Program-made: the position numbers and the translations under genes | Notes under the pieces: model-generated | Databases searched by the model: none | The model's input: only the letters and a program-made list of their open reading frames with translations | Told to the model about the DNA's origin: nothing | Assembly: GCF_001297775.1 (NCBI RefSeq) | Contig: NZ_LIFX01000004.1 | Span: 248,001-312,000, forward strand | Direction: 5' to 3' | DNA from: Trabulsiella odontotermitis | Lineage (GTDB): Bacteria > Pseudomonadota > Gammaproteobacteria > Enterobacterales > Enterobacteriaceae | Length of the DNA stretch: 64,000 bases | Shown here: in pieces, positions 52,317 through 61,998 of the stretch | Layout: each line of letters opens with the position of its first letter | How positions within the stretch are numbered: position 1 is the first letter of the stretch

Positions 52317-53060
52317 TTAGTTGCGGATCAGCATATACAGGCGGAACAAATAGACAAGCAACACGGCGGAAATCAGGTTGCTCAATGTATTCACCACCAC
52401 GGCACCGACATACGGCGTCAGAACGGCAAAGTCTGCGGCAAACAGCAGCAGCACGGTTTTTGCCAGCAACCAGGCGATCACCGCCGGAGCCACGAGGCGC
52501 ATATTTGCCCACGCGAGGCGAATACTGTTACGCATCGACGAAATGACGCCCTGTTTGTCCTGCACCAGCATAACCGGCGCGAAGGCCAGTACGATGGCCA
52601 TCAGCACGCCCGGCACCACCACCAGCATCACGCCCATCTGCACCAGGAACGTGGTGAGTAAAATCAGCAGGAACAGCTTCGGCAACACCGGCGCACTGGC
52701 ACCAATCGCGCGAAGAGCGCTGACACGATGCCCGGCGGTAATAAGCTGAATAAGCAACATCACGCCGCCTGCCAGAATCGCATTACCCACCAGCCCGGAA
52801 AAGGTCGAGGCGGCTGACGCGCGCAGCAGGATTTGCTGCTGTTCCGGCGTCATGTTTCGCACCAGTTCGAACAGACCGACGCTGCCCTCAAGGTTATCGC
52901 CTTCGCGCAGGACAGCGAGTTGCTCTTCGCTGGGTGAAAACGCATGGCCAAGCACTACCGTGATAAATGCGCACAACAATGCAATCAGCAAAATCGTAAC
53001 GAACTGATTACGAAAAAAATTACCCGTGTCACGGTAAACGGACTTCGCCGTGATAGACAT
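52317..53060 (-). CDS. yciC: YciC, UPF0259 inner-membrane protein
   Basis: 247 residues, same as E. coli. About six membrane helices; conserved N-terminus [20 protein letters not shown] and [16 protein letters not shown]. In E. coli linked to envelope homeostasis together with YciB. Starts 24 bp after the upstream cysteine-cluster gene. Confidence 0.95.
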   Translation of the reverse strand: MSITAKSVYRDTGNFFRNQFVTILLIALLCAFITVVLGHAFSPSEEQLAVLREGDNLEGSVGLFELVRNMTPEQQQILLRASAASTFSGLVGNAILAGGVMLLIQLITAGHRVSALRAIGASAPVLPKLFLLILLTTFLVQMGVMLVVVPGVLMAIVLAFAPVMLVQDKQGVISSMRNSIRLAWANMRLVAPAVIAWLLAKTVLLLFAADFAVLTPYVGAVVVNTLSNLISAVLLVYLFRLYMLIRN

Positions 53061-53084
53061 GCACTCTCCTTGAGTATGCAGGTG

Positions 53085-53489
53085 TTAATGAGGCGGTGAT
53101 TGTAACTCAGAAGAGGCCAGCGTGGCAGCATCAAGACCTGTATGGAAAGGCATATCTTTGTAAAGAGGAGGTAAGCCGTAACGGGCGCGCGCACGGTTAC
53201 AGGCGTCATTCTCTTCGCCATTTTCACCGGACATCGCAAATTCCCGGCACGGTGATGGCCGGTTTTCATAAATGGAACAGCTGACGCTGACGCCTGGCTC
53301 ACCGGACAGCGCAGCGCAACGGCTCTGCCGGTTGTTAGTGCCGCTCATGCAGCGCAGGAAAGGGGTCAGGGGTTCGGTCAGGGACGCAGGGACACAACCG
53401 CCCGCATCGTCGGCTTCAGCCCAGTAAAAGGAGACACGAAAATACGCACAACAGGCACCGCATGTCATGCACGGATTTAACTCGCTCAT
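53085..53489 (-). CDS. YkgJ-family cysteine cluster protein
   Basis: 134 residues. The N-terminal [13 protein letters not shown] and later [14 protein letters not shown], with CAAL and NRARARYG, form the CxxCxxCC...C pattern of putative zinc/iron-chelating cluster proteins (YkgJ/YeiW-like). Ribosome site AGGTGAG. Leads the minus-strand run into yciC-yciB-yciA and is divergent from ompW. No function is assigned to this family. Confidence 0.85.
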   Translation of the reverse strand: MSELNPCMTCGACCAYFRVSFYWAEADDAGGCVPASLTEPLTPFLRCMSGTNNRQSRCAALSGEPGVSVSCSIYENRPSPCREFAMSGENGEENDACNRARARYGLPPLYKDMPFHTGLDAATLASSELQSPPH

Positions 53490-53689
53490 AACTCACCTGA
53501 AAAAAACGCATCATGAAAGATTGTCCTGGCTAACGTATGCCGCGGCGATTGCCACCGCAAGTGGGTAACGCAAAAATAACGCTGTACCAGTAAGGAAATC
53601 TTAAAATTGATATAGATAGGATTTCAATTATCAAATTGTGTTTTATAAAAATTAACCTGGATCAATGAAAGTTAAATCTAATCATTTAT

Positions 53690-53710
53690 TGTGATCTGTG
53701 TTGGATCACA
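53690..53710 (+). promoter_or_regulatory. Palindrome in the ompW promoter
   Basis: TGTGATC / GATCACA, perfect 7-bp arms with a 7-bp centre, about 58 bp before ompW. It resembles CRP half-sites but the spacing is 11 rather than 6, so I do not call it CRP. A TATATT box follows near 53727, after a second short palindrome ACTCA/TGAGT. Confidence 0.45.
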
Positions 53711-53767
53711 CCTACTCAAAAATGAGTATATTTTCCGCGCAGGTAAAACCATAACGAGGGTAAGGAT

Positions 53768-54406
53768 ATGAAGAAATTAGCTGTGGCGGCATTGGTTTTA
53801 AGCACACTTTCTGCTGGCGGGGCATGGGCGCATGAAGAGGGGGAATTCTTTATTCGCGCAGGTAGTGCAACAGTTCGACCAACGGAAGGTTCGGATAACG
53901 TTCTCGGCGCGCTTGGCGAGTTCAATGTTAACAACAATACCCAACTGGGTTTAACCTTCACGTATATGGCAACGGAAAACATCGGCATTGAGTTGCTGGC
54001 TGCAACGCCGTTCCGCCATAAAGTCGGCACCGGCCCGACCGGTACTATCGCGACGGTACATCATCTGCCGCCAACCTTAATGGCGCAGTGGTACTTTGGT
54101 GATGCGAGCAGCCAGTGGCGTCCGTACGTGGGTGCAGGTATTAACTACACCATGTTCTTTGATGAAAATTTCAATGATACCGGCAAAGACGCCGGACTGA
54201 GCGACCTGAGTCTGGACAACTCCTGGGGCGCTGCGGGGCAGGTGGGGCTTGACTACCTCATCAACCGCGACTGGCTGTTGAACATGTCCGTCTGGTATAT
54301 GGATATCGACACCGACGTGAAATTTAAAGCCGGTGGCGTGGATCAGTCCGTCAGCACGCGTCTGGATCCGTGGGTGTTTATGTTCTCTGCGGGTTACCGC
54401 TTCTAA
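53768..54406 (+). CDS. ompW: Outer membrane protein W
   Basis: 212 residues, signal peptide 1-21 (GGAWA-HE). Eight-stranded barrel of the OmpW family, ending in aromatic AGYRF. Implicated in uptake of small hydrophobic molecules and in stress adaptation. Ribosome site GAGGGTAAGG. Family-typical EGEFFIRAGSATVRP opening. Confidence 0.96.
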   Translation: MKKLAVAALVLSTLSAGGAWAHEEGEFFIRAGSATVRPTEGSDNVLGALGEFNVNNNTQLGLTFTYMATENIGIELLAATPFRHKVGTGPTGTIATVHHLPPTLMAQWYFGDASSQWRPYVGAGINYTMFFDENFNDTGKDAGLSDLSLDNSWGAAGQVGLDYLINRDWLLNMSVWYMDIDTDVKFKAGGVDQSVSTRLDPWVFMFSAGYRF

Positions 54407-54432
54407 TCCCCTCCAGAAAAAATACTGCTGAA

Positions 54433-54456
54433 CAACTGGCCCTCTGCGGCCAGTTG
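54433..54456 (+). terminator. Terminator after ompW
   Basis: Perfect 9-bp stem CAACTGGCC / GGCCAGTTG with a 6-nt loop, followed by TTATTTTGTTAT. Confidence 0.75.
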
Positions 54457-54804
54457 TTATTTTGTTATCCGCATCAGACGTCTTCTCCTTTCTTCGCCCC
54501 ACCAGGATCAATTCTGTTACTTTTGCACCCCGTGTGACATTGCCTTCATGTTAATGACACAACATCAGGTTAACGTTATTGAACGATTCCGCATCGTGCC
54601 GGGGCAAACTCCGGCTCCCCTTATTTTATCTTAAATCGGTGAGGTGGTTTTGAATCAACAGCTTAGCTTTTTCCCGATACGTCATAGAGATGAGAAAAAA
54701 TCAGGAAATATAAAATCAAATCACTACTGATTCGCGGTGTGCTGCGCTACGTTAGCCTCTCCCAATGGAAAGGAATAACAACTAAAAGGGTTTGATCAAT
54801 CACT
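54457..54804. other. Gap between ompW and the small ORF
   Basis: About 350 bp where E. coli carries yciE/F/G. No long gene. A 26-codon frame with a TTG start (54650-54730) behind GGTGAGGTGG is visible but too short to call. The rest is AT-rich. Confidence 0.4.
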
Positions 54805-55002
54805 ATGGCTGAATCTATGTTACTGAGCAGAATTGCATCCTGTAATTGCATTGCAAAACTTGAATTACTGCATACCCTGATTTGCAGGAATATCCCGGCG
54901 AAAGATCGCGGGCAGTATATTCTGGCGCTGAATACCCGCCACGATGAGCTGGCGAGCATCATCTATTACGAGCGAGATTATCTCGACCTCGAAACCTTCT
55001 GA
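54805..55002 (+). CDS. Hypothetical 65-residue protein between ompW and trp
   Basis: Not recognised. MAESMLLSRIASCNCIAKLEL... is acidic at the C-terminus (YYERDYLDLETF) and predicted largely helical, with three Cys. The ribosome site is poor: AAAGGG lies about 18 bp upstream; ATG 54817 is an alternative start. The stop is 2 bp from the A-tract of the trp terminator on the other strand. Codon use looks protein-like, so I keep it with low confidence. Confidence 0.45.
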   Translation: MAESMLLSRIASCNCIAKLELLHTLICRNIPAKDRGQYILALNTRHDELASIIYYERDYLDLETF

Positions 55003-55004
55003 GC

Positions 55005-55031
55005 AAAAAAAAGCCCGCACGATGTGCGGGC
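55005..55031 (-). terminator. trp operon terminator (trp t)
   Basis: Perfect 8-bp GC-rich stem GCCCGCAC / GTGCGGGC with a 3-nt loop, followed on the minus strand by eight U. About 150 bp beyond trpA, farther than in E. coli. Confidence 0.88.
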
Positions 55032-55063
55032 AAGTCATACTGGAAGCAATGTGAGCAATGTCG

Positions 55064-55123
55064 TACTGAATACCTGAGTGATTCGCTCAACTATTCAGTA
55101 ATGAGAAAGATAATATTTCTCAT
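55064..55123. repeat. Two back-to-back inverted repeats downstream of trpA
   Basis: TACTGAATA / TATTCAGTA (55064-55100, with an inner TGAG/CTCA) immediately followed by ATGAGAAA / TTTCTCAT (55101-55123). Both are perfect. They lie in the trp mRNA 3' region ahead of trp t. Confidence 0.6.
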
Positions 55124-55179
55124 CTAAGATATCAACCCCAACTTTATTGCGGGTGCTCACATCACTTACGCTACCGTCA

Positions 55180-55989
55180 TCACGCCCGGGCGGTGGCGGC
55201 TTTCATGTTGCGAACAAACGCTTTCAGCTCATCCAGCATCGCCGGGTGATTGTTGACATTTTTCTCAATGATTTTCACGATCGCCGAGCCGGAAATCGCT
55301 CCGGCCGCACCCGCGGCAATGGCCGCGCTGACCTGATCCGGCGACGAAATCCCGAATCCCTGCAACGGCGGGGCCGCGTGATATTCGGTCAGTTTTTCCA
55401 CCAGATGATGCAGCGGTAACGCCGCGCGATTCTCGGCCCCGGTAACACCGGCGCGCGACAGCAGGTAGGTATAGCCGCGACCGAAGGACGCTATCTGGCG
55501 CAGCAAATCGTCATCAGCATTCGGCGGGCAGATGAAAATCGGCGCAATATTATGACGCATCGCCGCCTGGCGAAACTCAGCGGATTCCTCCACCGGCACG
55601 TCGGCCACCAGCACCGAATCGACACCCACGCGGGCACACTCGGCGTAAAACGCATCAATACCCCGGTTAAACACCAGGTTGGCGTACATCAGCAGGCCAA
55701 TCGGGATGGTCGGGTGTTTCTGGCGGATTGCCGCCAGTAGCTCAAAACACTGCGTCGGGGTAACGCCCGCCGCAAATGCGCGCAGGGTGGCGTTCTGAAT
55801 CGTCGGGCCATCGGCCAGCGGATCAGAGAACGGAATACCCAGCTCCAGCGCGTCGGCCCCGGCTTCAATCAGTGCATCGATGATGTTCAGCGACTGCTCC
55901 GGGCCCGGATCGCCGAGCGTGACGAAGGGAACAAACGCGCCTTCCTTGCGGGCCTTCAGTTGTGCAAACAAAGTGTCATAGCGTTCCAT
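55180..55989 (-). CDS. trpA: Tryptophan synthase alpha chain
   Basis: 269 residues (268 in E. coli). Cleaves indole-3-glycerol phosphate to indole. Catalytic Glu49 in [16 protein letters not shown] with Asp60 in the same block. ATG shares its A with the trpB stop region (1-bp overlap). Pairs with TrpB for indole channeling. Confidence 0.98.
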   Translation of the reverse strand: MERYDTLFAQLKARKEGAFVPFVTLGDPGPEQSLNIIDALIEAGADALELGIPFSDPLADGPTIQNATLRAFAAGVTPTQCFELLAAIRQKHPTIPIGLLMYANLVFNRGIDAFYAECARVGVDSVLVADVPVEESAEFRQAAMRHNIAPIFICPPNADDDLLRQIASFGRGYTYLLSRAGVTGAENRAALPLHHLVEKLTEYHAAPPLQGFGISSPDQVSAAIAAGAAGAISGSAIVKIIEKNVNNHPAMLDELKAFVRNMKAATARA

Positions 55990-57182
55990 CAGATTTCCCC
56001 TCGCGCTTTCAGAATATCGTGTACGGTAAAGATGTCTTTATCACCGCGACCGGACAGGTTCACCACCAGCAACTGCTCCTTCTGCGGATCGTCGCGCATC
56101 ATTTTCAGCGCGTGCGCCAGTGCATGCGACGACTCCAGTGCCGGAATAATGCCTTCATGAAGGCTCAGGGCTTTGAACGCCTCCAGGGCTTCGTCATCGG
56201 TAATAGAGACATAATCCGCGCGACCGATGCTGTTAAGATACGCATGCTGCGGCCCGACGGACGGGAAATCGAGCCCGGCAGAGATGGAATAAGATTCTTC
56301 AATCTGGCCTTCATCGGTCTGCATCATCGGCGATTTCATGCCGAAGTAGATCCCCACGCGGCCGTGTTTCAGTGGTGCGCCATGCTCGCCAGTTTCGATA
56401 CCGTGACCGGCAGGCTCCACGCCAATCAGCCCGACGGAGGTTTCGTTGATAAAGTCAGCGAACATGCCGATGGCGTTCGAGCCGCCGCCGACGCAGGCAA
56501 TGACCGCATCCGGCAGCCGACCTTCTTTTTCCTGAATCTGCGCTTTGGTCTCTTCACCAATCATGCGCTGGAATTCACGTACGATGGTCGGGAACGGGTG
56601 CGGGCCTGCCGCGGTGCCGAGCATATAGTGCGCGTTTTCGTAGCTGCCGGACCAGTCGCGCAGCGCCTCGTTACAGGCATCTTTCAGCGTGGCGGAACCG
56701 CTGTGCACCGGGATCACTTCAGCGCCCATCAGACGCATACGGAAAACGTTCGGCGACTGACGTTCAACGTCTTTTGCACCCATATAAATGCGGCACTTCA
56801 GACCGAGCAGGGCGCTGGCGAGCGCTGAGGCCACGCCGTGCTGTCCGGCGCCGGTCTCGGCGATGATTTCGGTTTTACCCATCCGTTTCGCCAGCAACGC
56901 CTGTCCCAGCACCTGGTTGGTCTTATGTGCGCCGCCGTGGAGCAGATCTTCACGCTTCAGGTACAGCGTGGTGTTGGTGCCAGCCGTCAGGTTGCGGCAT
57001 TTGGTCAGCGCGGTCGGACGACCGGCATAGTTTTTCAGCAGGTCGGTAAATTCCGCCTGAAACGCCGGATCTTTCTGCGCGCTGACAAACGCTTCTTCGA
57101 GCTGGCGCAGGGCAGGCATCAGGATTTGCGGCACATACATGCCGCCAAACTCGCCGAAATACGGGTTAAGTAAAGTGCTCAT
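55989..57182 (-). CDS. trpB: Tryptophan synthase beta chain
   Basis: 397 residues. PLP enzyme joining indole and serine; PLP Lys87 in [16 protein letters not shown]; glycine-rich phosphate loop [15 protein letters not shown]. Starts 9 bp after trpC. Confidence 0.98.
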   Translation of the reverse strand: MSTLLNPYFGEFGGMYVPQILMPALRQLEEAFVSAQKDPAFQAEFTDLLKNYAGRPTALTKCRNLTAGTNTTLYLKREDLLHGGAHKTNQVLGQALLAKRMGKTEIIAETGAGQHGVASALASALLGLKCRIYMGAKDVERQSPNVFRMRLMGAEVIPVHSGSATLKDACNEALRDWSGSYENAHYMLGTAAGPHPFPTIVREFQRMIGEETKAQIQEKEGRLPDAVIACVGGGSNAIGMFADFINETSVGLIGVEPAGHGIETGEHGAPLKHGRVGIYFGMKSPMMQTDEGQIEESYSISAGLDFPSVGPQHAYLNSIGRADYVSITDDEALEAFKALSLHEGIIPALESSHALAHALKMMRDDPQKEQLLVVNLSGRGDKDIFTVHDILKARGEI

Positions 57183-57191
57183 TATTGCTCC

Positions 57192-58553
57192 TTAATATGC
57201 GCGCAGCGTCTGGAAAACCGAGGCCAGTTTGCTGGCATCTTTAATACCCGGTTGCGACTCTACACCTGAATTGAAATCGAGGCCTGCGGCGCCGCTTCTG
57301 GCGGCTTCCACGCAGTTATCGGGGCTCAGACCGCCCGCCAGCAACACGTTGCTGAGGTCGGCGCCGCTGAGCAATGACCAGTCAAAACGCACGCCTGTAC
57401 CGCCCTGGCCGTTGTCAAAAATGTATTTATCGACGTGGTTCAAATCGCGGACGGGCAGCGTGTCGCCGACGCTGAGCGCTTTCCAGATTTGTACCTGCTC
57501 CGGTAGCGTCGCGCGCAGCGCATTGATGTACGCCTGATTTTCGTCCCCATGCAGCTGAACCGCGGCCAGTTTGAGCGCAGTGGCTTTCGCGACCACCTCA
57601 TCAATGGTGGCGTTACGGAACACGCCGACGTAACTCAGCGGTGCCGCGTTGATGACATCGCGCGCCTGGGCGTCGTTCACGACGCGGGGCGATGAGGTGA
57701 CGAAAATCAGCCCGCCGTAAATGGCGCCCGCTTCGTAAGCCGCCTGGGCATCCTGGGCGCGGGTCAGTCCGCAGACTTTATTTTCGCCCAACAGCACGCG
57801 GCGTACCGCGGCGCTGAGATCATCATGGGACATCAGCGCCGAGCCAATCAGAAAGCCATTGGCGAAGTGGCTCAGCTCGCGAACCTGGGCGTACGTATTG
57901 ATGCCGGATTCGCTGATCACCGTCACGCCGTGACCCAGACGTGGCGCCAGCTGACGGGTGCGGTTGAGATCAATAGAGAGATCGCGCAGGTCACGGTTAT
58001 TAATACCCACCACTTTCGCCCCGAGCGCCAGGGCGCGCTCCAGCTCTTCTTCGTTGCTCACTTCGGTCAGTACACCCATACTCAGGCTGTGGGCGACGGC
58101 GGCGAGCTGTTGATACTGCTCGTCATCCAGCACGGAGAGCATCAGCAGACAGGCATCGGCCTGGTAATAGCGCGCGAGGTAAATCTGGTAAGGATCGATA
58201 ATGAAGTCCTTACACAGAATCGGCTGCGGCGCGATGTTGCTGACGATGGGCAGAAAATCAAAGCTGCCCTGAAAGTATTTTTCATCGGTCAGCACGGAGA
58301 TCGCCGAGGCATGATGCCGGTAAATACTGGCGATACGCGCCGGGTCAAAATCGTCGCGGATCACCCCTTTGGAAGGCGATGCCTTTTTACACTCCAGAAT
58401 GAACGCGGTACGCGCCCCCTGCAGCGCGTCATAAAAGCTGCGCGTGCTGGGGATGATCTCGTTCTGGAACGTCGCCAGCGGCTGTTGCTGTTTACGGGCT
58501 TCCACCCAGATCGCTTTGTCGGCAACAATTTTCGCTAATACGGTCTGCATCAT
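57192..58553 (-). CDS. trpC: Bifunctional indole-3-glycerol-phosphate synthase / phosphoribosylanthranilate isomerase
   Basis: 453 residues, fused as in E. coli. The IGPS domain is residues 1-256 (FILECKKASPSKGVIR, CKDFIIDPYQIYLARYYQADACLLM, VVGINNRDLRDL), and the PRAI domain is 257-453 (KVCGLTRAQDAQAA ... LAGGLSPDNCVEAARSGAAGLDFNSGVES). Catalyses two consecutive steps of tryptophan synthesis. Start is 1 bp from the trpD stop. Confidence 0.98.
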   Translation of the reverse strand: MMQTVLAKIVADKAIWVEARKQQQPLATFQNEIIPSTRSFYDALQGARTAFILECKKASPSKGVIRDDFDPARIASIYRHHASAISVLTDEKYFQGSFDFLPIVSNIAPQPILCKDFIIDPYQIYLARYYQADACLLMLSVLDDEQYQQLAAVAHSLSMGVLTEVSNEEELERALALGAKVVGINNRDLRDLSIDLNRTRQLAPRLGHGVTVISESGINTYAQVRELSHFANGFLIGSALMSHDDLSAAVRRVLLGENKVCGLTRAQDAQAAYEAGAIYGGLIFVTSSPRVVNDAQARDVINAAPLSYVGVFRNATIDEVVAKATALKLAAVQLHGDENQAYINALRATLPEQVQIWKALSVGDTLPVRDLNHVDKYIFDNGQGGTGVRFDWSLLSGADLSNVLLAGGLSPDNCVEAARSGAAGLDFNSGVESQPGIKDASKLASVFQTLRAY

Positions 58554-60149
58554 TTACCCTCTTGCCGCGAGTGCGGTCACTCTGTCATACGCTGCACCGC
58601 TGCGCAGGACGTCAATCACCTGTTGCGCATTGGCTTTGAGATCGTTATGGCCGTGCAAACGCAGCAACATCGCGACGTTGGCGGCCACCGCAGCCTCGTG
58701 GGCTGCCTCGCCCTTACCTTGTAGCAGACGGGTGAGAATGTCACGGTTTTCTTCCGGCGTGCCGCCCGCCAGTTGTTCCTGACGATACGGCGTCAGGCCA
58801 AAGTCCTCGGCGGTCAGTTGATAGCTGCTGATCTCGTCATCATTCAGTTCAGCAACGATGGTCGGCGCATGCAAGGAAACTTCGTCCATTCCGCCGCTAT
58901 GCACCACGGCGGCACGCTGATAACCAAGCACCCGCAGGGTTTCCGCAATCGGCAACACCAGTTCGGCGCTGTAGACGCCAATCAGCGCCAGCGGCGGATG
59001 CGCCGGGTTAATCAGCGGCCCGAGCACGTTAAACAGGGTGCGGGTTTTCAGCTGCTGACGAACCGGCATCGCGTGGCGGAACCCGGTGTGATATTTCGGC
59101 GCAAACAGGAAGCAGACGCCCAGCTCATCCAGTGCTTCGCGGGATTTCTCAGCATTCATATCCAGATTAATGCCGAACGCCGCCAACAGATCGGACGAAC
59201 CGGATTTACTGGAAACGCTGCGGTTGCCGTGTTTCGCGACTTTCAGACCACAAGCTGCCGCGACAAAAGCGCTGGCGGTGGAAATGTTGATGCTGTTGCT
59301 GCCGTCGCCGCCGGTGCCGACAATATCCGCAAACGGATAATCGGGGCGCGGAAAAGGCGCGGCATTTTCCAGCAGGGCGGTGGCGGCACCGGCAATTTCG
59401 TTCGGGTGCTCGCCGCGCACTTTCATGCTCACCAGCACCGCCGCAAGCTGCTCGGGCTTCATCTCGCCGCGCACCACGGCGGAGAAAAGCTGGTGGCTTT
59501 CCTGCTGGGTCAGCGTTTTCGCCTGATAGAGTTTTTCCAGAATCGGCTGCAACGTGTTGACCGGCTCCAGTTTCTGTTGCGCCCAGGCCAGCGTCTGCTC
59601 CAGCAGGCGTGCGCCGTGGGTGGTCAGAATCGATTCCGGGTGGAACTGGAAGCCACAGACGCGATCGGTATCATGACGCACCGCCATCACCATGCCGCCA
59701 AAATGCGCGTTGATGGTCAGTCCGGCCGGAATATCGCTGCCAACCAGCGAATGGTAGCGCGCCACCGGCAGCGGGTTTGGCAGCCCGGCAAACATCGCCT
59801 GACTGTCGTGTTCAATGCTGGATGCCTTGCCGTGTAGGATTTCCCCGGCCTGGCCGACGTAACCGCCATATGCTTCAACAATCGCCTGATGGCCGAGACA
59901 GATACCGATAATCGGCAGTTTACCGCGCAGACGGGTCAATAACTCCGGCATGCAACCGGCTTCGGACGGCACGCCTGGCCCCGGCGACAGCATCAGCACC
60001 GGATTTTTCATGGTCGCCAGACGGTCAATTAACGTTTGTGCCGGAACATGGTTACGGTAAATCACTACATTGTGTCCCTTCGAACGCAGCTGATCCGCCA
60101 GGTTGTAAGTAAACGAATCGATATTATCGAGCAGCAGAATATCAGCCAT
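58554..60149 (-). CDS. trpD: Bifunctional anthranilate synthase glutaminase / anthranilate phosphoribosyltransferase
   Basis: 531 residues, the E. coli TrpGD fusion. N-terminal class-I amidotransferase (1-195) with nucleophile Cys in [12 protein letters not shown] and [12 protein letters not shown]-terminal PRPP transferase with [14 protein letters not shown] and [15 protein letters not shown]. Pairs with TrpE. 1-bp overlap with trpE. Confidence 0.98.
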   Translation of the reverse strand: MADILLLDNIDSFTYNLADQLRSKGHNVVIYRNHVPAQTLIDRLATMKNPVLMLSPGPGVPSEAGCMPELLTRLRGKLPIIGICLGHQAIVEAYGGYVGQAGEILHGKASSIEHDSQAMFAGLPNPLPVARYHSLVGSDIPAGLTINAHFGGMVMAVRHDTDRVCGFQFHPESILTTHGARLLEQTLAWAQQKLEPVNTLQPILEKLYQAKTLTQQESHQLFSAVVRGEMKPEQLAAVLVSMKVRGEHPNEIAGAATALLENAAPFPRPDYPFADIVGTGGDGSNSINISTASAFVAAACGLKVAKHGNRSVSSKSGSSDLLAAFGINLDMNAEKSREALDELGVCFLFAPKYHTGFRHAMPVRQQLKTRTLFNVLGPLINPAHPPLALIGVYSAELVLPIAETLRVLGYQRAAVVHSGGMDEVSLHAPTIVAELNDDEISSYQLTAEDFGLTPYRQEQLAGGTPEENRDILTRLLQGKGEAAHEAAVAANVAMLLRLHGHNDLKANAQQVIDVLRSGAAYDRVTALAARG

Positions 60150-61711
60150 CAGAACGTCTCCTGTGCGTGGTGTGCCTGAGCGATTGCGCGCACCACCGCG
60201 CGTGCTTTATTACGTGTTTCATCCGCTTCCGCCTGCGGGACGGAGTCCAGCACCACGCCCGCGCCCGCCTGCACGGTGGCAATGCCGTTTTCGACGTACG
60301 CAGAGCGGATAACAATGCAGGTGTCCAGGTCGCCGTGAGCGGTAAAGTAGCCCACCGCGCCGCCGTAGCTGCCGCGGCGCTTGCCTTCTGCTGCGGCAAT
60401 CAGTTGCATCGCGCGGACTTTCGGCGCGCCGCTCAGCGTGCCCATATTCATGCAGGCGCGATAAGCGTGCAGCACGTCGAGATCGCTGCGCAGTTCACCC
60501 ACTACGCGGGAAACCAGATGCATCACGAAGGAGTAGCGGTCGACTTTGGTTAAGTCAGCGACGTAACGGCTACCTGGCGTACAGATGCGCGCCAGATCAT
60601 TGCGCGCGAGGTCAACCAGCATCAGATGTTCAGAAAGCTCTTTATGATCAGTCCGCATTTCCAGCTCGATGCGGCTGTCGAGGTCACGATCCAGCGTGCC
60701 ATCAGCACGACGGCCGCGCGGACGGGTACCGGCAATCGGGTAGATTTCAATCTGGCGTGAGCTGGCGTCATATTTCAGTGAGCTTTCCGGCGAGGCGCCG
60801 AACAGCGTGAAGTCATTGTCCTGCATAAAGAACATGTACGGGCTGGGGTTGCTCTTTTTCAGCACGTCATAAGCGGCGAGCGGTGACGGGCAGGGCAGCG
60901 AGAAGCGACGGGACGGCACCACCTGGAAAATTTCCCCGGCACGAATTTCGCGCTGCATTTTGCGCACTACCGCGCCGTACTGATCGTCACTTTGATCGCA
61001 TTCGCACTGCAGGTGCGCCATCATCTGTACCGGCAGCGGCGATACCGGCTCGCTAAGTTGCTGCTCAAGTTCGGCGATGCGCTGCGTTAAGCGATCTTTT
61101 TCGCTGGCGGATGGCGTGAAGAGGCTGGCCTGAATACGGGTGCTTTTCGCCTGATGGTCGATAATCAACAGCGTTTCGGCGAGGTAAAAGCAGTAGTCCG
61201 GGCAGGCGTTGTCAGCGTCGAGATGCGGTAAATTTTCAAACCCGGCCACCAGGTCATAGGCAAACAGGCCGCCGAAGAACATCGCTTCGCGCTCACCGGC
61301 GGGCACGGTCACCAGATCCTGCAGCAGGCGGAAGGCGTCAAACACCGACAGCGAACGCAGGCGGGCGTCTTCGTCCAGCAATGCGCTGACCGCCGGGAAA
61401 CGCAGCACGCGGGACATCGGCTGGCGTTCGTTTTCAATCCCGGATGGCAGCGCGTTATCCAGCAGCGCGAGCAGCGCGGCGCCGTTGTCGGAAAGCGCCT
61501 GCAGGGTGACCGTATTGCCGAGCGCGGTAATGCGCAGGGCGCTGTCGACCAGCAGCAGACTTTTTAAATCATTTTTACTGTCGATATCTGCAGATTCGAG
61601 CAACAGCGTGGCCGGACGCGCGCCGCACAACTGGTGAAACAGCGCGGTGGGGTTATCCCGATAGAGGGCGTTGCTGGTCAGAAGTTCGAGCGCAGGTTTT
61701 GGTGTTTGCAT
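60149..61711 (-). CDS. trpE: Anthranilate synthase component I
   Basis: 520 residues from ATG 61711, the E. coli length; the frame open to 61747 runs into the attenuator and is rejected. Chorismate to anthranilate. [11 protein letters not shown] holds the Ser implicated in tryptophan feedback inhibition; catalytic block [13 protein letters not shown] and ERAM-type [18 protein letters not shown]. First structural gene of trpEDCBA. Confidence 0.98.
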   Translation of the reverse strand: MQTPKPALELLTSNALYRDNPTALFHQLCGARPATLLLESADIDSKNDLKSLLLVDSALRITALGNTVTLQALSDNGAALLALLDNALPSGIENERQPMSRVLRFPAVSALLDEDARLRSLSVFDAFRLLQDLVTVPAGEREAMFFGGLFAYDLVAGFENLPHLDADNACPDYCFYLAETLLIIDHQAKSTRIQASLFTPSASEKDRLTQRIAELEQQLSEPVSPLPVQMMAHLQCECDQSDDQYGAVVRKMQREIRAGEIFQVVPSRRFSLPCPSPLAAYDVLKKSNPSPYMFFMQDNDFTLFGASPESSLKYDASSRQIEIYPIAGTRPRGRRADGTLDRDLDSRIELEMRTDHKELSEHLMLVDLARNDLARICTPGSRYVADLTKVDRYSFVMHLVSRVVGELRSDLDVLHAYRACMNMGTLSGAPKVRAMQLIAAAEGKRRGSYGGAVGYFTAHGDLDTCIVIRSAYVENGIATVQAGAGVVLDSVPQAEADETRNKARAVVRAIAQAHHAQETF

Positions 61712-61745
61712 CTTCGTTCTCGCCTGTCTGGATAAAATGGTGTTC

Positions 61746-61771
61746 AAAAAAAAGCCCGCTTGTAGGCGGGC
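61746..61771 (-). terminator. trp attenuator
   Basis: Stem GCCCGC / GCGGGC with a 6-nt loop and eight U on the minus strand, between trpL and trpE. This is the 3:4 terminator hairpin of classical trp attenuation. Confidence 0.9.
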
Positions 61772-61813
61772 CAGGTATCTGTATGCGGATTGCAGACGTA
61801 CAACACTTGCCCG

Positions 61814-61864
61814 TTAACAGGAAGTGCGCCACCAGCCACCGTTCATGCGAATTTGCGTTTTCAT
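61814..61864 (-). CDS. trpL: trp operon leader peptide
   Basis: 16 codons, MKTQIRMNGGWWRTSC. The tandem Trp codons and the following RTS match enterobacterial TrpL (E. coli ends GWWRTS), but the front is different and a Cys is added at the end. Ribosome stalling at the two Trp codons decides between antiterminator and the hairpin 43 bp downstream. An internal Met (residue 7) gives a possible shorter start. Confidence 0.88.
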   Translation of the reverse strand: MKTQIRMNGGWWRTSC

Positions 61865-61892
61865 GTGAGATACCGTTTTCTTATGAGCTTGT

Positions 61893-61926
61893 GTACTAGT
61901 TAACTAGTTCGTGAAAATAAAGTCAA
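61893..61926 (-). promoter_or_regulatory. trp promoter and TrpR operator
   Basis: On the minus strand: TTGACT (-35, 61926-61921), 17 bp, TTAACT (-10, 61903-61898). The palindrome ACTAGTTAACTAGT (61895-61908) covers the -10 and matches the E. coli trp operator. Confidence 0.92.
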
Positions 61927-61998
61927 CCCCTGATTTCAGAAAAAGCGTCTGAACCGCTATGATGTGGCGCTGACCCCACTGATGTAACGGGTGCCACC

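Noticed and set aside
53690-53710. CRP site at ompW
   Set aside because: Half-sites TGTGA/TCACA are separated by 11 bp, not 6, so it is listed only as a palindrome.
58773-59837. 354-codon plus-strand open frame
   Set aside because: Antisense to trpD; composition is shadow-like, with no domain.
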